A stretch of 64,000 nt of DNA, from positions 1 to 64,000 of the forward strand of contig JAYZAS010000001.1 in NCBI GenBank assembly GCA_036339585.1. The letters are read 5' to 3'. Below, one piece after another: positions 18,474 through 26,529 of this stretch. The notes beneath the pieces were generated by a model that worked only from the letters and a program-made list of their open reading frames with translations, was not told where the DNA came from and ran no database searches. Source of the DNA: Pseudomonadota bacterium (lineage in GTDB: Bacteria; Pseudomonadota; Alphaproteobacteria; UBA8366). The first letter of the stretch is position 1, and the number at the start of each line of letters is the position of its first letter. A program made the position numbers and the translations under genes.

Positions 18474-19979
18474 CTAATTCGATGTGCCTGCATGCACTGC
18501 AGCCTCACGACCGGCAATGCGTCCGAATGTGGCCCCAGCCATCAATCCTGTGCCAGATGCATACCCATGAAAATATAGTCCTCCGACCATTTCACCAGCT
18601 GCGTATAAACCCTTTATCACAGAACCGTCAGCCCTCTCGACCTCTGTTCGGCCAGAAACCTTAACACCACCAAAAGTAAATGTAACACCCGCAGTGACAG
18701 CATATGCATCAAATGGCGGTTCATCTATCGGATTAGCCCAGTTGCTTTTGTCAATGGAAAGCCCCTCGGTGCATCTGCCATCATGAACGTTTGGATCAAA
18801 AGGAATATCGGTACGGCATGCTGCGTTAAACTCTTCAATCGTTTTGACCATTCGAGCCGCGTCCATGCCTTCTATCTTACCTGCTAGTTCCTCAATAGAA
18901 TCAGCAGAATATTTGGTTAAGAACCGACAACGGTATTCTGAGCGGAGAAGATGCTGGACTTTGGCATCAAAAATTTGGAAGGCACACATTCCGGGCTGCT
19001 TCAGTATTTCACCACCGTAACGTGCATAAACATAAGAGTGAAAATCTTCTCCCTCATCACGAAAGCGTTCCCCCTTCGAATTAAGCACTACGGCAAAAGG
19101 CACGTTATGTTTCTGAAATTGGTCCCCAATAGTTATATCCCCGTAAGGGGGTGCGTTCAGATCCCACGCCACCGCGTGGGCACCTGAAAAATGACCGTAA
19201 GGCATAGCTCCTAGATCAAGTGCCATCTGAAGTCCCGCGCCGTTGTTGTAAGCTGTGCCTCGAACCTTTGCTAAATCCCATCCCGGCCCAAGATAACGAG
19301 CTCTCATTTCTGCGTTACTCTCGAAACTACCACAAGCTAAAATAACGGACTTCGCCGCAATATCATGTTCCTGACCCTGATAACGAACACGCACCCCATG
19401 GACACCCTTACCCTCGTCATGGAGAAGCCCTATTGCTGTGCACTCATATAAAACATCGACACCGATCTTACTCATTTGTTCGTGCCAATTTTTCACTAAT
19501 TGCTCGCCACCACCATTAATGCGTAAAGCTAACCCCCCCCAAAACCGAAATTTTCCATCCACCTTAAAAGCCTGGCGTCCCATAGCAGGTATTAGGTCTA
19601 CGCCATAAGTGGTCATCCACTTGGCTGTCTCGTAAGAATTTGTAACCAAAATTTCACACATATCACCGTCAGCGCGATACTGTGTCATGCGGAAGATATC
19701 GTCATAGTACTGTTCATGTGTGTACGTGCCAAAATCTATGTTTTCAAGATCTTCATCCGCAAGACTAGGACATAAATCCATTAAATCATCCACACCATTA
19801 TGGGAAAAACGAAAGGCACCACCGGTAAAGGCAGAATTTCCACCTCGCATGTCCTCAGGAGCAGTCTCAATCATCACCACACTGGAACCGTTTTCCACCG
19901 CCGACGCTGCTGACGCACAGGCAGCATTTCCCGCCCCCACCACTATAACGTCGACATTAGATCTAATAATATTAGCCAT
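18474..19979 (-). CDS. FAD-dependent fumarate reductase/tricarballylate dehydrogenase-type flavoprotein
   Basis: 501 residues of the FAD_binding_2 family. The Rossmann motif VDVIVVGAGNAACASAASA opens the protein, RGGNSAFTGGAFRF is the FAD-contacting loop, and the C-terminal GLYAAGEMVGGLYFHGYASGTGL plus GRIAGREAAVHA closes the flavin site. Relatives include fumarate reductase, tricarballylate dehydrogenase TcuA and 3-ketosteroid dehydrogenase, so a double-bond oxidation or reduction is likely. A run of eight G residues (19533-19540) lies in the coding sequence. AGGAGTG precedes ATG 19979. It is downstream of, and co-directional with, a 2-hydroxyacid dehydrogenase gene. Confidence 0.9.
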   Translation of the reverse strand: MANIIRSNVDVIVVGAGNAACASAASAVENGSSVVMIETAPEDMRGGNSAFTGGAFRFSHNGVDDLMDLCPSLADEDLENIDFGTYTHEQYYDDIFRMTQYRADGDMCEILVTNSYETAKWMTTYGVDLIPAMGRQAFKVDGKFRFWGGLALRINGGGEQLVKNWHEQMSKIGVDVLYECTAIGLLHDEGKGVHGVRVRYQGQEHDIAAKSVILACGSFESNAEMRARYLGPGWDLAKVRGTAYNNGAGLQMALDLGAMPYGHFSGAHAVAWDLNAPPYGDITIGDQFQKHNVPFAVVLNSKGERFRDEGEDFHSYVYARYGGEILKQPGMCAFQIFDAKVQHLLRSEYRCRFLTKYSADSIEELAGKIEGMDAARMVKTIEEFNAACRTDIPFDPNVHDGRCTEGLSIDKSNWANPIDEPPFDAYAVTAGVTFTFGGVKVSGRTEVERADGSVIKGLYAAGEMVGGLYFHGYASGTGLMAGATFGRIAGREAAVHAGTSN

Positions 19980-20066
19980 TTAAAACACTCCTGCGCTTTG
20001 ACGAAATTAGCATTAAATTACACATATTAAGAAACTTAAATAATCAATTTGGTCGAGATAAGCTCG

Positions 20067-21131
20067 TTAATCGCACGTTCGTTCCCCGAATAATGATTCG
20101 TACCGATCACAAAATTTATCCCATGCTTCAGGATTAATTAGGCGCTCAGGTTTCTTACCACTTAGTGTTTTTACAACTTGGTCAGCATTCCAAAACGCCA
20201 TATTTTCTCGTGACTCAAAAGTTACACCGGCAGTGTGATAAGTGGCGATAAGATTGTCAAACTGCAAGAGCGGATGATCTAATGGGGGCGGCTCTTGATC
20301 CCAAACGTCGAGACCAATACCGCGAATTTGCTTGTCCTCTAATGCTTCGATCATTGCGGCCTCATTAGCAATACCACCACGGGCGCAATTTACAAGAAAC
20401 GCAGAGGGTTGCATTAATGCTAATTCTGCACGACTTATCAGATCCTTTGTTTCAGAATTAAAAGGACAATTAATTGATATAAAATCGGCCTGTGCTAGTA
20501 ATTCCTCTAGCTCTGTTTCAATAGCCCCGTGGTCTGTAAAGTCAGCGTTTGTAATGTAAGGGTCGTAAGCAAGCACACGCATATTGAGGCCGTTCTTACA
20601 TATGCGCGCCACCCTGCTTCCGGTATTACCAAGTCCTACTATGCCAACGGTTTTGCCCTCCATGTTCCAGCCTTTGAATGTTTCACGCTCCACACCTCGC
20701 TCCCTACGAAGCGACTTGTCGGTTTGCGGAATGTTTTTGGAGAGAGACAGCATCATCCCAACGGCATGCTCAGCAACAGCCTCCGCATTAGCACCTGCTT
20801 GATTAACAACCAAAACACCGCGCTCGGTACACGCTGCCACATCAATAGGGTCGTAACCAGCGCCAGAAGATGACAGAACTAATAGTTTTTTACACCGATC
20901 GAGCAGCTCTCCATTTCCTTTGTATTGATCAAGTACCTCGTCACGAGCTGCCGTAATGCAGTAGGCATGACAACTCTCCATTATTTCCCAATTTTCATCC
21001 TGAGGAGTATCAAAATAAAGCTTATATGCCTGTACGGCATCTACCTTTGATAAAGCGTCATATACGTTCGGTGTCTTGTTGTCATTAAACCAGAAAACGC
21101 GACGTGCATCATCTCTTGATTTATTGGGCAT
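20067..21131 (-). CDS. D-isomer-specific 2-hydroxyacid dehydrogenase
   Basis: 354 residues of the NAD-dependent D-2-hydroxyacid dehydrogenase family (SerA/GhrA/LdhA-like). The NAD-binding loop VGIVGLGNTGSRVA, the substrate/catalytic Arg in NCARGGIANE, the Glu in GLDVWDQEPPP and the catalytic His in ATYHTAGVT are all seen. No ACT domain follows, so this is not full-length SerA. AGG-rich GGGAGG occurs just before ATG 21131. The gene is about 90 bases upstream of the flavoprotein gene in the same direction and could work with it on one hydroxyacid. Confidence 0.93.
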   Translation of the reverse strand: MPNKSRDDARRVFWFNDNKTPNVYDALSKVDAVQAYKLYFDTPQDENWEIMESCHAYCITAARDEVLDQYKGNGELLDRCKKLLVLSSSGAGYDPIDVAACTERGVLVVNQAGANAEAVAEHAVGMMLSLSKNIPQTDKSLRRERGVERETFKGWNMEGKTVGIVGLGNTGSRVARICKNGLNMRVLAYDPYITNADFTDHGAIETELEELLAQADFISINCPFNSETKDLISRAELALMQPSAFLVNCARGGIANEAAMIEALEDKQIRGIGLDVWDQEPPPLDHPLLQFDNLIATYHTAGVTFESRENMAFWNADQVVKTLSGKKPERLINPEAWDKFCDRYESLFGERTCD

Positions 21132-21234
21132 AAAACCTCCCTTTAGTTCGATGCCTTTAGTTACTGCGCACAGTTAAACATATCTATAGTTTGACTTGAC
21201 GGAATTCGCAATTCACGCGATGTGTTTGCGTACT

Positions 21235-21663
21235 ATGACAAAAACAACTGAAAATCGAAATAAAAACATTACAAATTATAATCAAGTCCTAGGCTACGAA
21301 GTGCTGGAGTGGATTGATGGACATGCTTTGTTAGCAACTCCTATTCAGAAAAAGCACCGAAATAGGGGAAGATCTATACATGGCGGCGTAATAGCATCTC
21401 TTGTAAACGTTGCTGGCAAAATGGCAGGAAATTGGACATCCAACGGAGAGCGCAAAACAAAGACAATCAACCTCAATATAAACTTCATTTCGGGGACAAG
21501 CGCCGACTTGGTACATGTAAGAGGCGTCCGTTCCCATGCAACTAAAGGCACGTTATTTTCTAACGTAGAGATTTTCCTCCCGGATACCGGCACCGTGATC
21601 GCCAGCGGCCAAGGTGTGTTTAAGCTTCTACGCTCAGAAGTAACACCTATCCGTACCACTTAA
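21235..21663 (+). CDS. PaaI-like hotdog-fold thioesterase, copy 1
   Basis: About 142 residues of the hotdog PaaI/YbgC-like acyl-CoA thioesterase fold. HRNRGRSIHGGVIASLVNVAGK carries the central helix with the HGG signature; TKTINLNINFISGTSADLVHVRG and the GTVIASGQGVFKLL strands complete the fold. The start at ATG 21235 is chosen because it aligns exactly, length included, with the next gene, its paralogue; an upstream TTG is also open. It lacks an evident ribosome binding site. Expected role: hydrolysis of an acyl- or aryl-CoA made in the neighbouring CoA pathway. Confidence 0.85.
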   Translation: MTKTTENRNKNITNYNQVLGYEVLEWIDGHALLATPIQKKHRNRGRSIHGGVIASLVNVAGKMAGNWTSNGERKTKTINLNINFISGTSADLVHVRGVRSHATKGTLFSNVEIFLPDTGTVIASGQGVFKLLRSEVTPIRTT

Positions 21664-21683
21664 TAAAGAAAGACATCAGACGA

Positions 21684-22121
21684 ATGTTGACCTCTGTATA
21701 TGAGCGCGAAGACATTAAAGGTACGTTTCACGAAGTGCTCGACTATAAAGTGATTGAGTGGCGAGATGGCCATGTCTTGATGGAACTTGAGGTAAAACCA
21801 GAGCATCGTGATCACGAAAATTTTATTCACGATGGGATTTTATCATCACTCATAGATATCGCAGGCTTTCTTGGTGGTGACTGGTCTCCAAATGGCCCCG
21901 GACGTTCAGTGACGATCAATCTGAATATTAGCTTCATTAATGATAGTAAAGCCGAAACGATCATTGCTATAGGGAAGCGCACCCAAAACATTAAAAAACT
22001 ACAATTTACTAAAGTAGATGTTCTAGAAAAAGGGACAAAAAAATTGCTTGCCTCTGGCCAGTGCACCTATAAGATCCTCTGCCCTAACACGAAAGATAGC
22101 CCTGGAGTGACCGGACGCTAA
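21684..22121 (+). CDS. PaaI-like hotdog-fold thioesterase, copy 2
   Basis: 145 residues, a clear but diverged paralogue of the preceding gene: both show V-L-x-Y-x-V-x-E-W-x-D-G-H at the same position and the T-I-N-L-N-I-(N/S)-F-I strand. The helix motif reads FIHDGILSSLIDIAG, with HDG in place of the HGG of copy 1, so the active-site residue (Asp or Gly in this family) differs between the two. They may form a heteromeric hotdog enzyme or act on different CoA esters. AGAC-A-G-A spacing gives only a weak ribosome binding site. Convergent with the MmgE/PrpD gene. Confidence 0.85.
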   Translation: MLTSVYEREDIKGTFHEVLDYKVIEWRDGHVLMELEVKPEHRDHENFIHDGILSSLIDIAGFLGGDWSPNGPGRSVTINLNISFINDSKAETIIAIGKRTQNIKKLQFTKVDVLEKGTKKLLASGQCTYKILCPNTKDSPGVTGR

Positions 22122-22132
22122 ATGAAGCTTTC

Positions 22133-23557
22133 TTATGATAAGCTAATTACTGAATCAAATTCATCAAGGTCAGCTTGGTCTTCAATGCTTAAAATTATGG
22201 ACCGAATTTCCTCAGCCCGACCAGTTGAAACCGCACTAGTAGCATTTTTCATAAATTTATCGAGGACCTGTTCCTCGCTGATAGGGTGTTCATCCGTACC
22301 AAGATTATGCTCTTGAGCGTGCTTCAGCTCGCGTCCATCTTTTGTTCGAACAACTACTGTACCCGAGAAATAGTCGGGATATAGGGTATCAGTCGTAGTG
22401 TTGTAATGAATTTTATCGCAGAGACTAAGTATCTCGGGATCACCAAACGCGTCTGGCTCTATTTCAGCCAACGTAAACTGCCCCCGACATATTGCAGCTG
22501 CTGTCGCATAATGCACACTAAATTGTGCCTGGTAAGAACTCTGGGGGCGACGCTTGGCCTCCTCAGGAATACAAACTGCCGTTTGATTGGGGTGTGCTAG
22601 TACAATTATTGACTCAATTTGGTCAGGCTTCAATTCATACTCTTGCCGAAGCTTTATACCAGTTTCTATAAACGCGTGTAACCAATGACATGCTGGATAT
22701 GGTTTGTAAGCAACATTTGACAATTCCCATACATTTCCGAGCCCATTTGTCACAACATCTAAGTCAATCTCCTGCCCATGAGCATAGCACCCGTAAAGAC
22801 CTTGCTCATATTCATAGATAGTTTCCGGCCCGGTGAAACCGTGGCGCGCCCACATAGCGGCATTAATGCCGTTAACGGCCGCAATTCCAGTATGCATACG
22901 CTTTGCCCAAGCACCATTCGCATGGTAGGCACGAGTGGGCCCACCGAAGCTCGCTACAAGACCCTGAGCATGAGTTAGCTGACTAACAGTAAGATCGCAA
23001 AGTTTGCCAGCAACCATCGCACAGCCATACGCGCCTATTATTCCAGTCGTATGAAAACCATTTGCATGAATACCCCCAGCAGCCGCCTTTGCGAGGCGTG
23101 ATCCAGTCTCAACTCCTATCAAATACGCTTCCAATGCCTCGTACCCAGTCTTTGCATTCGCCATCGCCAAAATAAATGCAGTGGGCACAGTACTCCCTGA
23201 GATATGAATAACACCGGTTGTATGAGTATCATCAAAATCAAGCCCGTGCACTAATACCCCATTTACCATCACCGCATCACGAAGCGGCAAACGATGTGCA
23301 AGCCCAACCACAGGAAAGTCTCCTTCTCCACCAAGGTCTAGCCCAGCGCTTGCTGCTTTGTGACCGTAATCTTTCGTGGATGACGCAAGCGCGATACCAA
23401 AACTATCTAAAACATGGAGTTTTGCTAAATTAATGATCTCCTTTGGCACGTTCGTAAGGGAGAACTTTTCAACAAATTCTGCAACCTGTTGAGAAACTGT
23501 TACGGATTTTTCAATTTTAGATTGCTGAAACTCAGAGGGTGTTACGACGTTGCTCAT
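22133..23557 (-). CDS. MmgE/PrpD family protein
   Basis: 474 residues of the MmgE/PrpD family (2-methylcitrate dehydratase, cis-aconitate decarboxylase, iminodisuccinate epimerase). Family motifs: LHVLDSFGIALASS, VNGVLVHGLDFDDTH (about 98-112), GSTVPTAFILA, HANGFHTTGIIGAYG (about 163-177) with conserved His, LVASFGGPTRAYHANGAW, and YKPYPACHWLH. No prpB/prpC are nearby, so a methylcitrate cycle role is not supported; it may dehydrate or isomerise another tricarboxylate. It is 130 bases upstream of the selenoprotein candidate gene, same strand, so they could be cotranscribed with the latter first. Confidence 0.93.
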   Translation of the reverse strand: MSNVVTPSEFQQSKIEKSVTVSQQVAEFVEKFSLTNVPKEIINLAKLHVLDSFGIALASSTKDYGHKAASAGLDLGGEGDFPVVGLAHRLPLRDAVMVNGVLVHGLDFDDTHTTGVIHISGSTVPTAFILAMANAKTGYEALEAYLIGVETGSRLAKAAAGGIHANGFHTTGIIGAYGCAMVAGKLCDLTVSQLTHAQGLVASFGGPTRAYHANGAWAKRMHTGIAAVNGINAAMWARHGFTGPETIYEYEQGLYGCYAHGQEIDLDVVTNGLGNVWELSNVAYKPYPACHWLHAFIETGIKLRQEYELKPDQIESIIVLAHPNQTAVCIPEEAKRRPQSSYQAQFSVHYATAAAICRGQFTLAEIEPDAFGDPEILSLCDKIHYNTTTDTLYPDYFSGTVVVRTKDGRELKHAQEHNLGTDEHPISEEQVLDKFMKNATSAVSTGRAEEIRSIILSIEDQADLDEFDSVISLS

Positions 23558-23687
23558 AAAAAAAACTCCCGGTTAGGATCTAAACACAACTTTGTCAGAT
23601 CGACGCCTAATTAAAATTAATCAACTTGTTTTGATATTTTGGAGGCAGTCTCAAAAAATCTCTGCGAGACCATTATTTTAGTGCTCC

Positions 23688-24491
23688 CTACTGTGCTGCT
23701 TGCATGGTTTCGTTATCCTCACTCATCGGTTCATCATCCCAAATTTTTTTCGGCATTGGTAACCCGTTGAATACATCTTCATCAATAGGTTTTGAGGGAG
23801 GATTACCTCTATTTTCTAGATACATCTTAAGCTGTCGAATATGTTGCCCAGGGTGCCAAGTTACCCGTTCAAGAAGTTCCCTCAATGTAACGTCACCCCA
23901 ATAAGCATTAGCAGGCTCGGTGCCGTCTCCTGAATAAACCGAATGCCAGCCTTTAAAGCGCTTCAGCACAGCACGACCGTAAACTGCGAGATCAGCACCA
24001 GTATTAATGTCTTTAGGGTGATCTATATCCGCGATGGTCGTGTGATATTCCTCCGCTTCTCCATCCATAAGTTCGCAAAATGCCTCGACGATTCGGTAGA
24101 TGTGGTAACAAAGTTGCCGAATTTTACGATCCCGGTTAGGGAGCTTAGGCTCGAGGTCTTCGTCCTTCATCTCTTCCATGTAAGATATGGCTGCCAACAA
24201 AATAATATCCATCTTGGCTGCCAACTCATCTACACTAAACTCTTGAATGTCTCCAAGAGGAATGCCAACAAAGTCACATACGTCTTTTAATTTTTGCCCC
24301 ATAACATAGCTCATACCGCGCGAAATAGCAGGAATACGCTTAATACCAATGCGTTGGAGCCTAGCCATTCCTTCTGAATTGCCATGAACATTTACCGATT
24401 CGTAGACGACCCCACGGGCCGTAAGAAACTCTTTGAGTCTCAGGCAACTAGTTCATCCTGGCTGCCAATAGACGTATAGTGGTTCTGTCAT
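23688..24491 (-). CDS. Probable selenoprotein: glutaredoxin-like UxxC domain fused to DinB-like domain
   Basis: A 267-residue protein if the TGA at 24453-24455 is read as selenocysteine. ATG 24491 follows a perfect AAGGAGG nine bases upstream. Residues 1-12 (MTEPLYVYWQPG) lead into U13-T-S-C16, aligning with the CxxC of glutaredoxins; then CLRLKEFLTARGVVYESVNV, the cis-Pro motif RIPAISRG and KLKDVCDFVGIPL complete the thioredoxin fold. From about residue 95 a DinB-like four-helix domain follows, with candidate metal His in the KGWHSVYSG and WHPGQHIRQLKMYL segments. DinB relatives include thiol-dependent transferases (mycothiol-dependent isomerase, bacillithiol transferase), suggesting a glutathione-linked reaction. 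Without recoding, translation would stop at codon 13. A TGC/TGT-to-TGA error or decay is the alternative. Confidence 0.8.
24406..24441 (-). promoter_or_regulatory. Candidate bacterial SECIS hairpins downstream of UGA
   Basis: Two adjacent stem-loops follow the in-frame UGA on the minus strand. The first, 24425-24441, has a 7-bp stem (one G-U) closing an AAA loop that begins 18 nt after UGA. The second, 24406-24422, has a 7-bp stem (one G-U) closing a GUG loop that begins 37 nt after UGA. Bacterial SECIS elements lie in about this window and usually carry a G, often G-U, in the loop, which favours the second, though its distance is at the upper limit. Both are inside the coding sequence, as expected for bacteria. 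Confidence 0.5.
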
Positions 24492-24514
24492 AACTGTGAG
24501 CCTCCTTACCTTAA

Positions 24515-24558
24515 TACAGTATAGAATGTGACCGTACTACAGTATGGAATGCGACTGT
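24515..24558. promoter_or_regulatory. Tandem 21-bp repeat, likely operator of the glutaredoxin-DinB gene
   Basis: Two copies, at 24515-24535 and 24538-24558, match at 18 of 21 positions with a 23-bp period, close to two helical turns. The distal copy is itself a dyad (ACAGT, ten bases, ACTGT); the proximal copy has one mismatch in the right arm. They end about 24 bases before the ATG of the candidate selenoprotein, so they overlap its expected promoter. This suggests cooperative binding of a dimeric regulator; the regulator is not identified. Confidence 0.55.
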
Positions 24559-24859
24559 CGAGAAGGCAAGTATCTGTAGGCCATTAGCTCTCGCATCCTA
24601 GAAACAGTTACTGCACTATGCCAACTCAAATTTTACAAAATAATTTACCCGACTTAAATGTTACTTTAGTAAATGATAGAGAGTGTACTTCTCTGGACAC
24701 CATTGACTTTGAAACCTTAAAATAGTGTGAGTGTGTAGTTGAAAACTATTGGCATACACTGAAGGAACGTCCTGACAAACCCTTGAGCAGATCAAACGGA
24801 CTGACAAAACTAGCCGAATACACAAAAACATCTCTTTTCTTAATTTGGGAGGATCGAAA
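24559..24859. other. Divergent intergenic region
   Basis: About 300 bases between the tandem repeat and the plus-strand flavoprotein gene. A 36-codon frame begins at ATG 24619 and ends in TAG at 24724-24726; it has no ribosome binding site and no recognisable similarity. No RNA gene was recognised. Confidence 0.4.
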
Positions 24860-26413
24860 ATGGCATCAACAAATATTCCACCACAACATGTGAATAGCTT
24901 TGATGAGGAATTCGACGTCGTAGTAGTTGGCTTCGGCTACGCGGGCGGTGCTGCTGCCATTGCCGCATGCGACGGGGGGGCAAAAACACTTTTGATTGAA
25001 AAGATGCCAATGCCAGGCGGCATTTCGATTTGTGCTGGGGGTGGGGTGAGACTGGCCCTAGAACGAGATCCAGTTGTTGAACATCTATACGAAACAAATG
25101 ACGGCACAACATCACGAAATATTATTGAAGCATTCGTAGATGAAATGATGCTACTAGATGACTACTTGGAAGACCTCTGTAAAGTGAATAATGCAAGCAC
25201 CATTACTATAGAAGGACGAGGAGCGAACTATCCTTTTACAGGCTTTGATCAAATGAGATTTGTAGAAGTAGATGACATTCCGGGTGTTGACGTTCTTAAA
25301 GTTTACCCACATGCTCGATCCCATCGTAACGGGACTAAACTTTTCAAAGTTGTTCATGATAATGTGAATTCACGTGGCATTGAAGTTCGTCTGAACACCC
25401 CAGCTCTAAGATTAATCACTCAGAATACCAATGAGGTAAGGGGTATATGGATCGACGGGCCAGACGGCCGCAAAGCCATAAAGTGTAACAAGGGTGTCAT
25501 TCTTGCCTGTGGCGGGCTAGAGGCGGCACCGGACATGCAACGTCAGTATTGGCAAATAAATCCGGTCCTCTCCGCCGCCCATCGAGGAAATACTGGAGAT
25601 GGAATAAAGATGGCAACAGATGTGGGGGCAGATCTATGGCACATGTGGCATTACCACGGCACCTACGGTTTTCGACATCCTGACCCAAGTTATCCCTTTG
25701 GAATTCGCATGAAACGCCATCCCGACTGGGTTCCAACAAAGAAAGAAGCTGAAATTCCTATGGCATGGATTCTAGCTGATAAAAAAGGCAATCGTTTTAT
25801 GAATGAGTATCAGCCCTACACTCAGGATACGGGTCACAGGGCCCTTGATGTATATGATACTGGCAGAATGGAATTTCCTTATGTCCCCTGCTTTATGATT
25901 GCAGATGAGGATGGTCGCGAGCGTTATCGTTTCGGCGCTACAATATACAATGACAGCACAATAGAGCCGTATGAGTGGAGTGAAGACAACCTAAAAGAAG
26001 TACAAAACGGAATTCTTAAAAAGGCCAACACAATCGAAGAATTAGCGGGGTTTATTGGCTGTGATCCCGTAAATTTGAAAAAAACTATTGAGGAATATAA
26101 TTCAGCCACCGATTGCGGCTTGGAGGATAAATTTGGCCGCCCACCCAAAACACGTCTCAAGATCGAGCGCCCCCCATTTTACCTTGGAGAAATTTGGCCG
26201 GTTGTTTCCAATACTCAAGGTGGTCCGCGACACAACGAGAAGTATCAAATTTGCAACGCTTTTAACGAGCCAATACCCCGTCTTTATGCAGCAGGCGAAT
26301 GCGGTGGTATCTGGGGTTTCTTGTACCTGGCAGGCGGTAATCTAACCGAGTGCTTCGTCGGAGGACGTGTTTCCGGCAGAGAGGCTAGCGCTTTAAAGGA
26401 TTGGAATACTTGA
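24860..26413 (+). CDS. FAD-dependent fumarate reductase-type flavoprotein, second copy
   Basis: 517 residues of the same FAD_binding_2 family as the gene at 18.5 kb. FDVVVVGFGYAGGAAAIAAC is the Rossmann loop, IEKMPMPGGISICAGGGVR the next FAD contact, and YAAGECGGIWGFLYLAGGN plus GGRVSGREAS the C-terminal flavin site. The capping domain differs enough from the 18.5-kb protein to suggest another substrate, for example an unsaturated or ketosteroid-like ring compound. ATG 24860 is preferred over an in-frame TTG at 24845 because GGGAGG lies eight bases before it. A run of seven G falls in codons for residues near 40. Confidence 0.9.
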   Translation: MASTNIPPQHVNSFDEEFDVVVVGFGYAGGAAAIAACDGGAKTLLIEKMPMPGGISICAGGGVRLALERDPVVEHLYETNDGTTSRNIIEAFVDEMMLLDDYLEDLCKVNNASTITIEGRGANYPFTGFDQMRFVEVDDIPGVDVLKVYPHARSHRNGTKLFKVVHDNVNSRGIEVRLNTPALRLITQNTNEVRGIWIDGPDGRKAIKCNKGVILACGGLEAAPDMQRQYWQINPVLSAAHRGNTGDGIKMATDVGADLWHMWHYHGTYGFRHPDPSYPFGIRMKRHPDWVPTKKEAEIPMAWILADKKGNRFMNEYQPYTQDTGHRALDVYDTGRMEFPYVPCFMIADEDGRERYRFGATIYNDSTIEPYEWSEDNLKEVQNGILKKANTIEELAGFIGCDPVNLKKTIEEYNSATDCGLEDKFGRPPKTRLKIERPPFYLGEIWPVVSNTQGGPRHNEKYQICNAFNEPIPRLYAAGECGGIWGFLYLAGGNLTECFVGGRVSGREASALKDWNT

Positions 26414-26529
26414 TCATACCCAATTCAAATACGGTAGCTCTGGCTTGTGGGCTTGAGGAAAACTTAGAGGATGGGATCTGCCTTTTCCGTTTGTAAATAG
26501 ACCTACTTGGTGTTGCTATCACCTAGTCT

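Noticed and set aside
24453-24455. Simple pseudogene explanation for the in-frame TGA
   Set aside because: Set aside, not excluded: the TGA falls exactly on the redox Cys codon, the ribosome binding site is perfect and no other disruption exists.
24619-24726. Short frame MPTQILQNNL... ended by TAG
   Set aside because: No ribosome binding site, no similarity, and the amber stop is not in a motif that would suggest recoding.
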